Of a stretch of 46,161 nucleotides of DNA, positions 39,643 to 46,161 are shown one piece after another. The stretch comes from a virus, in the IMG/VR virus record IMGVR_UViG_3300038701_001842, positions 1 through 46,161 of that record; one strand, given 5' to 3'. A program made the translations under genes and the position numbers. Every line of letters begins with the position of its first letter. Within the stretch, counting starts at the first letter, position 1. The notes beneath the pieces were generated by a model. The model was not told the origin of the DNA and ran no database searches. It saw only the letters and a program-made list of their open reading frames with translations.

Positions 39643-40603
39643 AGAGGAACGACGGATCGCCGAAGCGCGGCGGCTGATCGAGACGGATTACCGGCCGGGG
39701 CTAGGTAATGCTCAAGCCGCGAATGTCATCATTGGCCCCGGAGGACTACCCGTCCCGATTGGGGCAGGTGGGGCCGAAGCGAACTCTTTCGATGCGGCGA
39801 TAGCAGCAGCAGCGGAACAGGTCTTGGCGAACATGATGGGAGAAGGTGGGGCTCTCGCCCCGGAGGATCCGGGTTCCTACCTTCTTGATTACGGCGAGGT
39901 TGATCCGGATGCGGTCCCGGGGATGCCCGGCACTCCGACGAACCCGATCAACATCGAGGGTGGGGCGAATCTGCTCACTTACATTGACTCGATCTCAGCG
40001 GATGAGCTAACCGAGATTCAGGTTCTGATGTTTGCGGGTGGCTGGTACAGCAATGGGGTTGACTTCGATGAAATCCGGTTCGGGGTTACGGATCGTGAAA
40101 CCCTCAGCGCGTGGAAGCGTGTAGCGGAGACAGGGGCACTATTCCAAGAAGGCGGATCCAACACTTCGATCATGGACCTGTTGCGGTCCACTGTCGGGGA
40201 CCTCGAAGACCTCGACCTCGGTGGCGGCGGCGGAGGAGGAGGAGGTGGAGGTGGTGGTGCCGGGCCGATCGCCCCGACCGTCACACTCACCGACCCCGAA
40301 TCCGTCAAGGACGCCACCGACCAGATCGCCCAGTCGATCCTCGGCCGGAAAGCCACCGTCGATGAGCAGCGGATGATGGTCGCGATGATCCATCAGTCAC
40401 AGCGTGACCGTGTTGCCGAAGCCGAACAGATCGCCCTCTCCGGCGGCGGCGGCGAGATCACCCAGTTCGACCCGCAGGCCCAGATCGCCGCCAGCCTCGA
40501 AGCCGAGAACCCCGAGGAGTTCGGCGCGAACGCGATCGCCCAGACCTTCAATAGCTTCTCGCAGTTGCTGTCGGGCCCGATGACCCAGGATTTCGGGGCC
40601 TGA
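39632..40603 (+). CDS. Gly-rich virion protein, likely ejection-complex partner
   Basis: The TTG start at 39632 follows AAGGAG by eight bases and lies in an 11-base overlap with the giant gene; a GTG at 39623 is too close to that site. The product is 323 residues. The N terminus is helical (ATEEERRIAEARRLIETDYR). A poly-Gly linker of about 13 residues lies near residue 205. The C-terminal helical domain (KDATDQIAQSILGRKATVDE) recalls internal or minor capsid proteins. The role is inferred from position. Confidence 0.65.
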   Translation: MATEEERRIAEARRLIETDYRPGLGNAQAANVIIGPGGLPVPIGAGGAEANSFDAAIAAAAEQVLANMMGEGGALAPEDPGSYLLDYGEVDPDAVPGMPGTPTNPINIEGGANLLTYIDSISADELTEIQVLMFAGGWYSNGVDFDEIRFGVTDRETLSAWKRVAETGALFQEGGSNTSIMDLLRSTVGDLEDLDLGGGGGGGGGGGGGAGPIAPTVTLTDPESVKDATDQIAQSILGRKATVDEQRMMVAMIHQSQRDRVAEAEQIALSGGGGEITQFDPQAQIAASLEAENPEEFGANAIAQTFNSFSQLLSGPMTQDFGA

Positions 40604-40604
40604 C

Positions 40605-41660
40605 ATGGCGTCGGTGACCGTCCGCTCCGGTGACAACCTCACCACCATCGCGACGCGCAACAACATCACCGTCGCCGAGTTGATGGCCGCGAACCCTGAC
40701 ATCACGAACCCGGACCTGATCTACGCGGGTCAGGTGATACGGCTCCCCGGCGGGGAGAACAGAGCACCGGCAGGTGTCACCCCGGCACAGGCCCCGCCAA
40801 TCCCTGTCACCGACACCCAGGCCCAGATCCGCGAGTACGCGGCCGCCAACTACGGGTACCTGGCGTCGTACCTCGGCCACGAGGAGATCGGGCCGATACT
40901 GGAACAGGCCGCCTCGGAAGGCTGGTCGTCGGAGAAGTTGTTCGGCGCGCTGCACACGACCGACTGGTGGCAGTCGACTTCTTCCACTTCCCGCCAGTGG
41001 GATGCGATGGTGTCGTCGGACCCGGCTTCGGCGCAGGCCCAGGTCGAGCGCCGCTACCAGGATCTCTCCGACTACGCGTACCGGACCGGCCTGTCGGTCT
41101 CGGAATCAGCCCTCCAGCAGATCTCCCAGGATTCGCTCCGTCTCGGCTGGTCCGACAACCAGACGACCGACGCCCTGTTCGCGCAATCATCCATGGACGC
41201 CGCCCGCATCGGATCGGACCTGTCGGCCACCCAGTCGAACATCACCCAGATCTTCTCCAGCTACGGGCTGTCGCTGCCGGCATCGGAAGCCTCCCAGCTT
41301 GCCACCGACGTCATCCTCGGCCGCCAGTCCATCGAAGGTGTCCAGGAGATCGCGACCCGGCGCGCGATCACCGCCTACCCACAGCTTGCCGACGTGATCC
41401 TGTCCGGTGACCTGAACGCGCGCGTCTACAACTACCAGAACACGATCGCCCAGTACACGGGCATCCCCGCCGACTCGATCGACCTGTTCAACGACGCCCG
41501 CTGGTCCCATGTGTTGACCGGGCCGGCGCCGATGAACCTGAACGACTTGAAGCGGGAACTGCGCGGGACACCTGAGTACGGTGCCAGCCCCGAGGGTCGC
41601 GGGCAGGCCGCGTCGATGGCGATGCTGCTGACTGAACAGATGGGAATGGCGGCCTACTGA
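40605..41660 (+). CDS. LysM-domain virion protein
   Basis: The product is 351 residues. Residues 3-47 are a LysM domain (VTVRSGDNLTTIATRNNITV, then NPDLIYAGQVIRLP) that binds peptidoglycan. The rest is helical, with GWSSEKLFGALHTTDWWQST and a repeated helix-turn pattern. It is placed after the giant protein and before a second LysM protein. It probably anchors or carries the DNA-ejection apparatus in the cell wall; it has no lytic motif. Confidence 0.8.
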   Translation: MASVTVRSGDNLTTIATRNNITVAELMAANPDITNPDLIYAGQVIRLPGGENRAPAGVTPAQAPPIPVTDTQAQIREYAAANYGYLASYLGHEEIGPILEQAASEGWSSEKLFGALHTTDWWQSTSSTSRQWDAMVSSDPASAQAQVERRYQDLSDYAYRTGLSVSESALQQISQDSLRLGWSDNQTTDALFAQSSMDAARIGSDLSATQSNITQIFSSYGLSLPASEASQLATDVILGRQSIEGVQEIATRRAITAYPQLADVILSGDLNARVYNYQNTIAQYTGIPADSIDLFNDARWSHVLTGPAPMNLNDLKRELRGTPEYGASPEGRGQAASMAMLLTEQMGMAAY

Positions 41661-43348
41661 TGGGTACCTACAACGCGAAGCCCGGCCAGAGCGCCACCGA
41701 GATCGCAGCCGAGCTCGGCATCTCCCTCAACCAACTCCTCCAGCTGAACCCTGGCCTGTCGTCGAAGATCATGTCGCCGCGGACCCTCAACACTCCGGGA
41801 CCCGACTCGACCGGGCAGTCCCAGGCTCCCGATGTCCAGGAGCGGACATCGACAACGGTCGGCGGCCAGACGATCACCCAGGACACCGCGCCCGCAGAGA
41901 CCGGGATCCAGACGGGACCCGGCAACATCACCACAGCCCCGGTCTCTGATGGGGCGATAGCGCGCGCCGTCCCCGGTACGTTCACGCCGAACACCGTCGG
42001 GTCGATCTACTACTCGAACGCCAACCAGTACGTCACGACGGCGAAGGCGCAGGGCTGGACGGCGACACAGATCGTCGCCGGGATGCGCCAGTCGGTGAAC
42101 GGTTACTCCGAGACGCAGATGCAGACGGCGCTGCTCGGCGCAGGGTTCTCCGCCCAGGAGGCCCAGACGGCCCTCACGTCCATCCCGCCCGGCTACACGG
42201 GGGCTGTAGGGGAAGGGGACCGTCAGCGGGCCTACGAGGCCGAGGTGCGGGCTTACATCGACGGTTCCGCCGGCCGCAGGATCGCCAACAACGACCCTGG
42301 CCTCCAGACGATCCGGGCGAAGTACGGTCTGCCGCCGTCGTCCACCGACCCGTTCGAGTGGAACCCGACGAACGGCGGCTTCCCGATAGGCGGAACCTAC
42401 GGGACGACACCGGGTGGTGGCTACGGGGCCGGCGGCGGGACAGGGCTCCCTGGCGGGGGCGGACTGCCCGGCTACGGCGGGGTCGGTGGTGGTGGGACGA
42501 TCCCCGGCACCGGCGCCCCCAGCCAGTTCACGTTGGACTCGGCCCGCCAGATCCTCACCGAGACCCTGTCCGCCTACAACCTGGAAGGGCTCACCGACTG
42601 GGCGTACAACCTGTTCGTCAACGGGGCGACGATCGACGAGATCATGATCCAGTTGCGTCAGACCCCCGAGTTCAAGGAAGAGTTCTGGGTGATCGGGGCA
42701 CGCCAGGAAGCAGGCATGTCGCCGGTCTCGCCGAACGACGTCATCGCGTACCGCCAGCAGGTCGCCGATCTGATGTCACGATCGAATGTCCCGTCCGGGT
42801 TCGTCGACAAGGGGCTGATCGACGGCCTGTTGGGGGCGGACGTGTCGGCGATCGAGGTGTCCGAGCGGCTCCTCAACTCCTACTCGCAGGTAGCGAACGT
42901 GTCCCCGGAGATCCGTGAAGCCTTCGAGGAGTTCTTCGGGCCGAACACCGACGACGCGTTGGCGTCGTGGTTCCTGGATCCCGAGATCGCAGCGCCGGTC
43001 CTGGAACGTCAGGCGAACATGGCGACGTTCGGCGGGACGGCCATCAAGTTCGGGTTCGACCCGTCCGACATCGGCCTGGAACGCGCTGGGAGGGCTGTGG
43101 ACGCCGGGGTTTCGGTGCAGCAGGCATCCCAGGCGTTCACCCAGTTGAACGTCCGTGAGGCCCTGTTCAACGAGACGATCACGGAGGGTGAGGATCTGAC
43201 CGCTACCGGTGCCGGTGTGGATGCTGCGCTCGGGTTGGGGGGTGACGCCGCGGCCAGGTTGAGGAAACGGGAACAGGACCGGGCCGTCACCTTCGGCGGA
43301 CGTGGCGGATTCGAGACGTCAGATGAGGGCGTGGTAGGGTTGCGCTGA
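41660..43348 (+). CDS. Second LysM-domain virion protein with Gly-rich linker
   Basis: The product is 562 residues, with its ATG overlapping the upstream stop. Residues 2-47 form a shorter LysM-like domain (YNAKPGQSATEIAAELGISL, then NPGLSSKIMSPRTLN). A Gly-rich linker lies at about 245-290. The C-terminal 270 residues are helical, with LTDWAYNLFVNGATIDEIMI and EEFFGPNTDDALASWFLDPE. It is probably part of the same tail or ejection complex as the two preceding proteins. Confidence 0.75.
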   Translation: MGTYNAKPGQSATEIAAELGISLNQLLQLNPGLSSKIMSPRTLNTPGPDSTGQSQAPDVQERTSTTVGGQTITQDTAPAETGIQTGPGNITTAPVSDGAIARAVPGTFTPNTVGSIYYSNANQYVTTAKAQGWTATQIVAGMRQSVNGYSETQMQTALLGAGFSAQEAQTALTSIPPGYTGAVGEGDRQRAYEAEVRAYIDGSAGRRIANNDPGLQTIRAKYGLPPSSTDPFEWNPTNGGFPIGGTYGTTPGGGYGAGGGTGLPGGGGLPGYGGVGGGGTIPGTGAPSQFTLDSARQILTETLSAYNLEGLTDWAYNLFVNGATIDEIMIQLRQTPEFKEEFWVIGARQEAGMSPVSPNDVIAYRQQVADLMSRSNVPSGFVDKGLIDGLLGADVSAIEVSERLLNSYSQVANVSPEIREAFEEFFGPNTDDALASWFLDPEIAAPVLERQANMATFGGTAIKFGFDPSDIGLERAGRAVDAGVSVQQASQAFTQLNVREALFNETITEGEDLTATGAGVDAALGLGGDAAARLRKREQDRAVTFGGRGGFETSDEGVVGLR

Positions 43349-43407
43349 CAAACACAGGACCATCTGGTACCTGTCAGCAGATGATCGAGAGATCGTCGAC
43401 CGCACAG

Positions 43408-43437
43408 GCCGCCCTCCGGATCACCCCGGGGGGCGGC
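43408..43437 (+). terminator. Terminator-like hairpin after the second LysM gene
   Basis: GCCGCCCTCCGG (43408-43419) pairs with CCGGGGGGCGGC (43426-43437), including one G-U pair, around a six-base loop. Only TTC follows, so a U tract is lacking; it would be of the GC-rich actinobacterial type. Confidence 0.6.
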
Positions 43438-43462
43438 TTCGCGCGAGGGGAGTGGGGCATTC

Positions 43463-43477
43463 TGAGAACGATTCTCA
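43463..43477. promoter_or_regulatory. Operator-like inverted repeat upstream of the capsid promoter
   Basis: TGAGAA-CGA-TTCTCA is a perfect six-base inverted repeat with a three-base centre, 11 bases before the -35. It could bind an activator or repressor. It slightly recalls iron-box sequences, but no regulator can be named. Confidence 0.5.
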
Positions 43478-43488
43478 TTCCCAGATCC

Positions 43489-43518
43489 TTGCATCCCTTG
43501 TCCGCTTGTGAATACACT
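43489..43518 (+). promoter_or_regulatory. Promoter for scaffold and capsid genes
   Basis: TTGCAT (43489-43494), an 18-base spacer and TACACT (43513-43518). The -10 is identical to that of the promoter after the capsid gene (45803-45808). Confidence 0.55.
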
Positions 43519-43553
43519 CCTTCCAGGACGTGAGCTCGTAGGGCCGTCTGATC

Positions 43554-43578
43554 TCCCCCACTCCCGCTGTGTGGGGGA
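43554..43578 (+). other. Leader hairpin upstream of scaffold
   Basis: TCCCCCAC (43554-43561) pairs with GTGGGGGA (43571-43578) around a nine-base loop, in the 5' leader between the promoter and the scaffold start. Confidence 0.5.
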
Positions 43579-43704
43579 TGTAGGAACGTCAACAGCGCAG
43601 GGACCGGCGCGACCGTGGGTGCGCCGAATGTCCGTACAAATCCCCACCGTTCCGTCGAGGACCCCCTGGAACTCGACGCGCCCGACGCAACCAGGAGTGG
43701 AACA

Positions 43705-44283
43705 TTGGCAACCGACCAGAACGACGACGAGTTCGATGATGGTGTCGAAGTCGAAGAAGACGGCGAAGTAGCACGCCTCGGCCGCAACGACCTGAAGTCT
43801 CTGCGCCAAGCAGCGAAGGACGGTCGCAAGGCGAAGGCACTCGAACGGGAACTGGCGTTCACGAAGGCTGGGATCGACACCGATTCCGCTCTCGGCCAGA
43901 TCTTCATGCGAGGCTACGACGGCGAGCTCGACCCAGGCGTCATCTCCGAAGCTGCTGCCGGCATGGGAATCACAGGCCAGAAGGACCCAGATCCTACTGA
44001 CAGTGAACCTTCCGCCACCGACAGTGAGCCTCCGGACACCGAACTCGACGACAGCGAACGACAGGCCCTCGCCTCACGACGCTCAGCCTCCACCCAGGGC
44101 GAGTTCCACCCGGAACCCGACAAGAACCCCTACGACGAGGCGACACGCATCCACGACGAGGCCATCGCCGCTGGCGCGAAACGCGAAGACGCCATGATGG
44201 CCGCCTTCGCCCACGTCACGGCCGAAGCCATCTCGGGCAACGAGAAGGTCATCGCCGGACGAGACGGTCGGATCAAGCAGTAG
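43705..44283 (+). CDS. Capsid scaffolding protein
   Basis: The TTG start at 43705 follows AGGAG by seven bases; an upstream ATG at 43615 has no such site. The product is 192 residues. It is very acidic at the N terminus (ATDQNDDEFDDGVEVEEDGE), then helical (DLKSLRQAAKDGRKAKALER), with an acidic Ser/Pro-rich linker. The helical C terminus is NPYDEATRIHDEAIAAGAKR. Acidity, coiled-coil character and position just before the major capsid gene are typical of scaffolds that guide procapsid assembly. Confidence 0.8.
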   Translation: MATDQNDDEFDDGVEVEEDGEVARLGRNDLKSLRQAAKDGRKAKALERELAFTKAGIDTDSALGQIFMRGYDGELDPGVISEAAAGMGITGQKDPDPTDSEPSATDSEPPDTELDDSERQALASRRSASTQGEFHPEPDKNPYDEATRIHDEAIAAGAKREDAMMAAFAHVTAEAISGNEKVIAGRDGRIKQ

Positions 44284-44286
44284 CCG

Positions 44287-44580
44287 ATGGACCGCACCTG
44301 CAAACACGGCAACGACAGGGCTACATGCCCTGTCGACGAGTATCCGTGCAAGGTGTACGGCTTCAAGGTCAGCCCTTACGCGATGAGAACCCGCATGACA
44401 GGCAAGGCACCAGCGACACGCCCGCCCGTCGAGAACCGGGGCATCGTGACAGATGAGCGAGGACTGCCGATCCGCAAGGACGGCGGCAAGGTCATCTCCA
44501 CCAAGGAATGGTCCGAGAAGCCCAAGCTCCGGGAGCGATACGGCGCGTTGCGAAGAGGGCAGTCACCGACGGGAAGTTAG
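44287..44580 (+). CDS. 97-residue protein between scaffold and capsid
   Basis: The product starts MDRTCKHGNDRATCPVDEYP, with C5, H7, C14 and C21 as a possible zinc site. The rest is basic and Pro/Gly-rich (RGLPIRKDGGKVISTKEWSE). It lies in the capsid operon, so it may be a minor head protein or assembly factor. No family was recognised. Confidence 0.65.
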   Translation: MDRTCKHGNDRATCPVDEYPCKVYGFKVSPYAMRTRMTGKAPATRPPVENRGIVTDERGLPIRKDGGKVISTKEWSEKPKLRERYGALRRGQSPTGS

Positions 44581-44613
44581 GACCCCTGACGTTCTCCGAA
44601 AGGACACCCTGAA

Positions 44614-45747
44614 ATGGCAACCGGCCAGATCACCACCTACGACCTGACCACAGGCGTCATCGTCGACATCGACCCGATGATTCGGATGCTGTCGCCGACC
44701 GACACCCCCCTCCAGAACGGCCTCGGCCTGCGCGGAGACGACCCCGAGACCGTCCTGTCCACCGACACCGTCTTCGAGAAGAAGTTCGAGTGGCAGGACG
44801 AGACCATCCTCATCCCGAGCTCCACCGCCGGGGCGACCTCCACGACCGGCGCGTCGACCCTCGTCGTCGCGACCGGTGACCGTGAGAAGTTTTCCACCGG
44901 AGACGCGATCCTCATCGTCGCCACCGACGAGATCGTGCGGGTGACCGGCTACAACGCCACCGCCCACACCCTCGACATCGCCCGCTCCCACGGCGCGGCC
45001 GCTGCCGACACCATCGCGTCGGGTGGTGCCCTCGTCAGCCTCGGTGCTCAGCTCGCTGAGGGTTCGGACCCGGAGGCGGCACGCGCCGTCGACTGGACGA
45101 ACCGGTACAACCTCACCCAGATCTTCGGCCCCACCAAGATCGAGGTGTCCCAGACCGAGCAGGCGATCCGCAAGTACGGCCTGAACACCACGATGATGGA
45201 CAAGCAGGTCGCCAACCGGACCAAGGAGATGGCGATCCAGATCGAGCAGGCCCTGCTCAACGGCGATCGGGTCGACGACACGTCCGGGAAGATCCGGATG
45301 ACCGGCGGCATCAACTACTGGATCACGACGAACGTCGACTCGGCCACCACCCAAATCACCTCGGCGACCCTGCTCGACCAGATGCAGGCGTGCTGGGACC
45401 TCGGCGGTGTGCCGGACCGTTGCCTCGGCAACTCCACCCAGATCCGGGCCATCTCGGCCCTAGATGAGGGCGACATCCGTCTCGGGCGGATGGACACCGG
45501 CCGCGGTCAGACCGTCCAGTACTTCGACAGCGACTTCGGTCGACTGTCGATGGTCCTGCACCGCTGGGCGAACACCAAGAACCTGTTCCTGTTCTCACGG
45601 GAGCAGGCGCAGCAGAAGGTGCTGCGTCCGCTGCGCTTCGAGATGCTGGCGAAGACCGGCGACTCGATCAAGGGCCAGATCGTCAAGGAGATGGGTCTGC
45701 AGTTCGAGGCCGAGCGTTGGGCCGCGAAGTTCACCGCACTCACCTGA
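44614..45747 (+). CDS. Major capsid protein, SU10-like (HK97 fold)
   Basis: The product is 377 residues, preceded by GAAAGGA. The N-terminal arm and E-loop-like region (DTPLQNGLGLRGDDPETVLS) lead to an inserted beta domain at about 75-145 (STGDAILIVATDEIVRVTGY). The conserved core follows: NRYNLTQIFGPTKIEVSQTE (about 165-184) and MAIQIEQALLNGD. This order matches the SU10/DUF5309-type major capsid proteins, known from podoviruses with this HK97 variant. It forms the icosahedral shell. Placement after scaffold supports the call. Confidence 0.85.
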   Translation: MATGQITTYDLTTGVIVDIDPMIRMLSPTDTPLQNGLGLRGDDPETVLSTDTVFEKKFEWQDETILIPSSTAGATSTTGASTLVVATGDREKFSTGDAILIVATDEIVRVTGYNATAHTLDIARSHGAAAADTIASGGALVSLGAQLAEGSDPEAARAVDWTNRYNLTQIFGPTKIEVSQTEQAIRKYGLNTTMMDKQVANRTKEMAIQIEQALLNGDRVDDTSGKIRMTGGINYWITTNVDSATTQITSATLLDQMQACWDLGGVPDRCLGNSTQIRAISALDEGDIRLGRMDTGRGQTVQYFDSDFGRLSMVLHRWANTKNLFLFSREQAQQKVLRPLRFEMLAKTGDSIKGQIVKEMGLQFEAERWAAKFTALT

Positions 45748-45779
45748 TGACCTGGCAGGTGGCGTGACCGGCATGTGAC

Positions 45780-45808
45780 TTGGCCCCGAGTGGCCGAGTT
45801 GCTACACT
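45780..45808 (+). promoter_or_regulatory. Promoter downstream of the capsid gene
   Basis: TTGGCC (45780-45785), a 17-base spacer and TACACT (45803-45808). Transcription would start near 45815 and meet a strong terminator only about 90 bases later. Confidence 0.55.
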
Positions 45809-45814
45809 GAGTGC

Positions 45815-45907
45815 TGCGGCGCCCATCCCGTCGCTCCTCAGTGGTGCTAGTCACACCACGACATCGGTCAGAGGCAAGACCCCCCGGCTACGGTCGGGGG
45901 GTCTTTC
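45815..45907 (+). ncRNA. Candidate small RNA between promoter and terminator
   Basis: The stretch from the predicted start (near 45815) to the terminator holds no gene with a ribosome-binding site. It would fold into two hairpins, GTGGTG/CACCAC (45841-45859) and the terminator stem. It could be a small phage RNA, or the leader of an attenuated transcript for 45940 onward. Confidence 0.4.
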
Positions 45908-45908
45908 T
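45876..45908 (+). terminator. Strong intrinsic terminator after the capsid gene
   Basis: AAGACCCCCCG (45876-45886) pairs perfectly with CGGGGGGTCTT (45895-45905) around an eight-base loop, followed by TCT. It would end the scaffold-capsid transcript. Confidence 0.85.
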
Positions 45909-45927
45909 CGTAGGGGCCCAGGTCGGG

Positions 45928-45933
45928 TACTGT
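45928..45933 (+). promoter_or_regulatory. -10-like element giving a possible leaderless message
   Basis: TACTGT lies six bases before the ATG at 45940, the same spacing as at 23142-23135. The -35 region (TTCTCG, 45905-45910) is weak. No ribosome-binding site precedes this ATG, which favours a leaderless start. Confidence 0.4.
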
Positions 45934-45939
45934 TACCCC

Positions 45940-46161
45940 ATGTCTTCGATCCGCAACCCCAAGGCTTTCACCGCCGACGCGACACTCGACGCGCGCTCCG
46001 GTGACGGCAGCTACGGCCGCCTCTACGGCTGGTCCGTGTCCAACACCCACGCCACCGAACGCCTGACCGTCACGTTCAAGTCGGGTGGGTCGAGTGGTGC
46101 GATCATCGGGGAGGTGTCACTGCTGGCCGGGACCTCCGAGACAGTGGACCTCGACGGCGGT
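45940..46161 (+). CDS. Small beta-rich virion-associated protein, N-terminal part (continues at 2)
   Basis: The frame runs off the right edge after 74 codons and continues in frame at base 2. The N terminus is MSSIRNPKAFTADATLDARS, followed by YGRLYGWSVSNTHATERLTV. Ser, Thr and Gly alternate with hydrophobic residues, as in a small jelly-roll or Ig-like domain. Its place just after the major capsid gene suits a head decoration or surface protein, but this is not proven. Confidence 0.75.
   Translation, partial: MSSIRNPKAFTADATLDARSGDGSYGRLYGWSVSNTHATERLTVTFKSGGSSGAIIGEVSLLAGTSETVDLDGG
46035..46161. repeat. Terminal overlap, right copy (matches 1-127)
   Basis: It matches the left end over 123 identical bases, with mismatches only at the edges (46035, 46037, 46161). 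Trimming one copy closes the genome into a circle with the gene at 45940 intact. Confidence 0.9.

Larger units (their letters stand above)
43349..43704. promoter_or_regulatory. Non-coding gap between virion and capsid genes
   Basis: In order it holds a terminator-like hairpin (43408-43437), an operator-like repeat (43463-43477) and a promoter (43489-43518). A leader of about 180 bases follows, with a hairpin (43554-43578) and the AGGAG site before the TTG start of scaffold. The leader contains no convincing gene. Such a separate control for capsid and scaffold would allow their high expression. Confidence 0.6.

Noticed and set aside
40605-43348. LysM proteins as extra endolysins
   Set aside because: No catalytic motif accompanies the LysM domains, and the amidase in the lysis cassette already serves this role. 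Their position fits virion proteins.

Overview
The window looks like one complete, circularly closed genome of a strictly lytic tailed bacteriophage, about 46.03 kb. Bases 4-126 recur at 46038-46160, and the gene cut at the right edge (45940-46161) continues in frame at the left edge (2-202). The DNA is GC-rich, with GTG and TTG starts beside ATG and promoter-like pairs of the form TTGACN-17/18-TAnnnT. Two of these promoters end six bases before a start codon, which suggests leaderless messages. Together this points to an actinobacterial host, but the genus cannot be named from the sequence. No integrase, excisionase, DNA polymerase, tRNA or CRISPR array was seen.

Layout. A control region (about 22.0-23.7 kb) separates two divergent transcription units. 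Leftward (minus strand, 23.1 to 5.9 kb) runs an early block of about 40 mostly tiny, translationally coupled genes. It holds three ribbon-helix-helix proteins plus a fourth likely one, a cytosine-C5 DNA methyltransferase, several zinc-knuckle and single-membrane-segment proteins, and a DNA recombination/repair set. That set comprises an XPD/DinG-like helicase with four cluster cysteines, a PD-(D/E)XK exonuclease, a Sak4-like ATPase, an ERCC4-type nuclease and a candidate abundant DNA-binding protein. Two homologous structured intergenic elements, a tetrapeptide-repeat protein and several repeated leader or promoter sequences also lie here.

Rightward (plus strand, 23.7 kb to the end and on through 1-5.9 kb) runs the late block. 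In order it carries tail-fibre-like genes (24.0-26.6 kb), a lysis cassette (membrane proteins and an amidase endolysin, 27.0-28.7 kb), and the packaging gene terL with an N-terminal helix-turn-helix. Next come the portal, a giant 1809-residue virion protein followed by a Gly-rich and two LysM-containing proteins (a likely DNA-ejection set), then scaffold and an SU10-like major capsid protein. After the capsid gene there is a strong terminator, a small beta protein across the contig joint, a glycosyltransferase, a connector-like protein, a large beta-rich tail protein and a tail fibre. The two blocks converge at 5864/5878. The lack of a tail-tube or classical tape-measure gene suggests a podovirus-like particle; this is inference.

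Logic. Leftward early promoters (about 23.17, 22.07, 17.1, 16.8 and 13.6 kb) would drive regulators, methylation and recombination functions. A rightward promoter (23523-23551) and internal promoters before scaffold (43489-43518) and after capsid (45780-45808) would serve the virion genes. Replication polymerase and RNA polymerase must come from the host.
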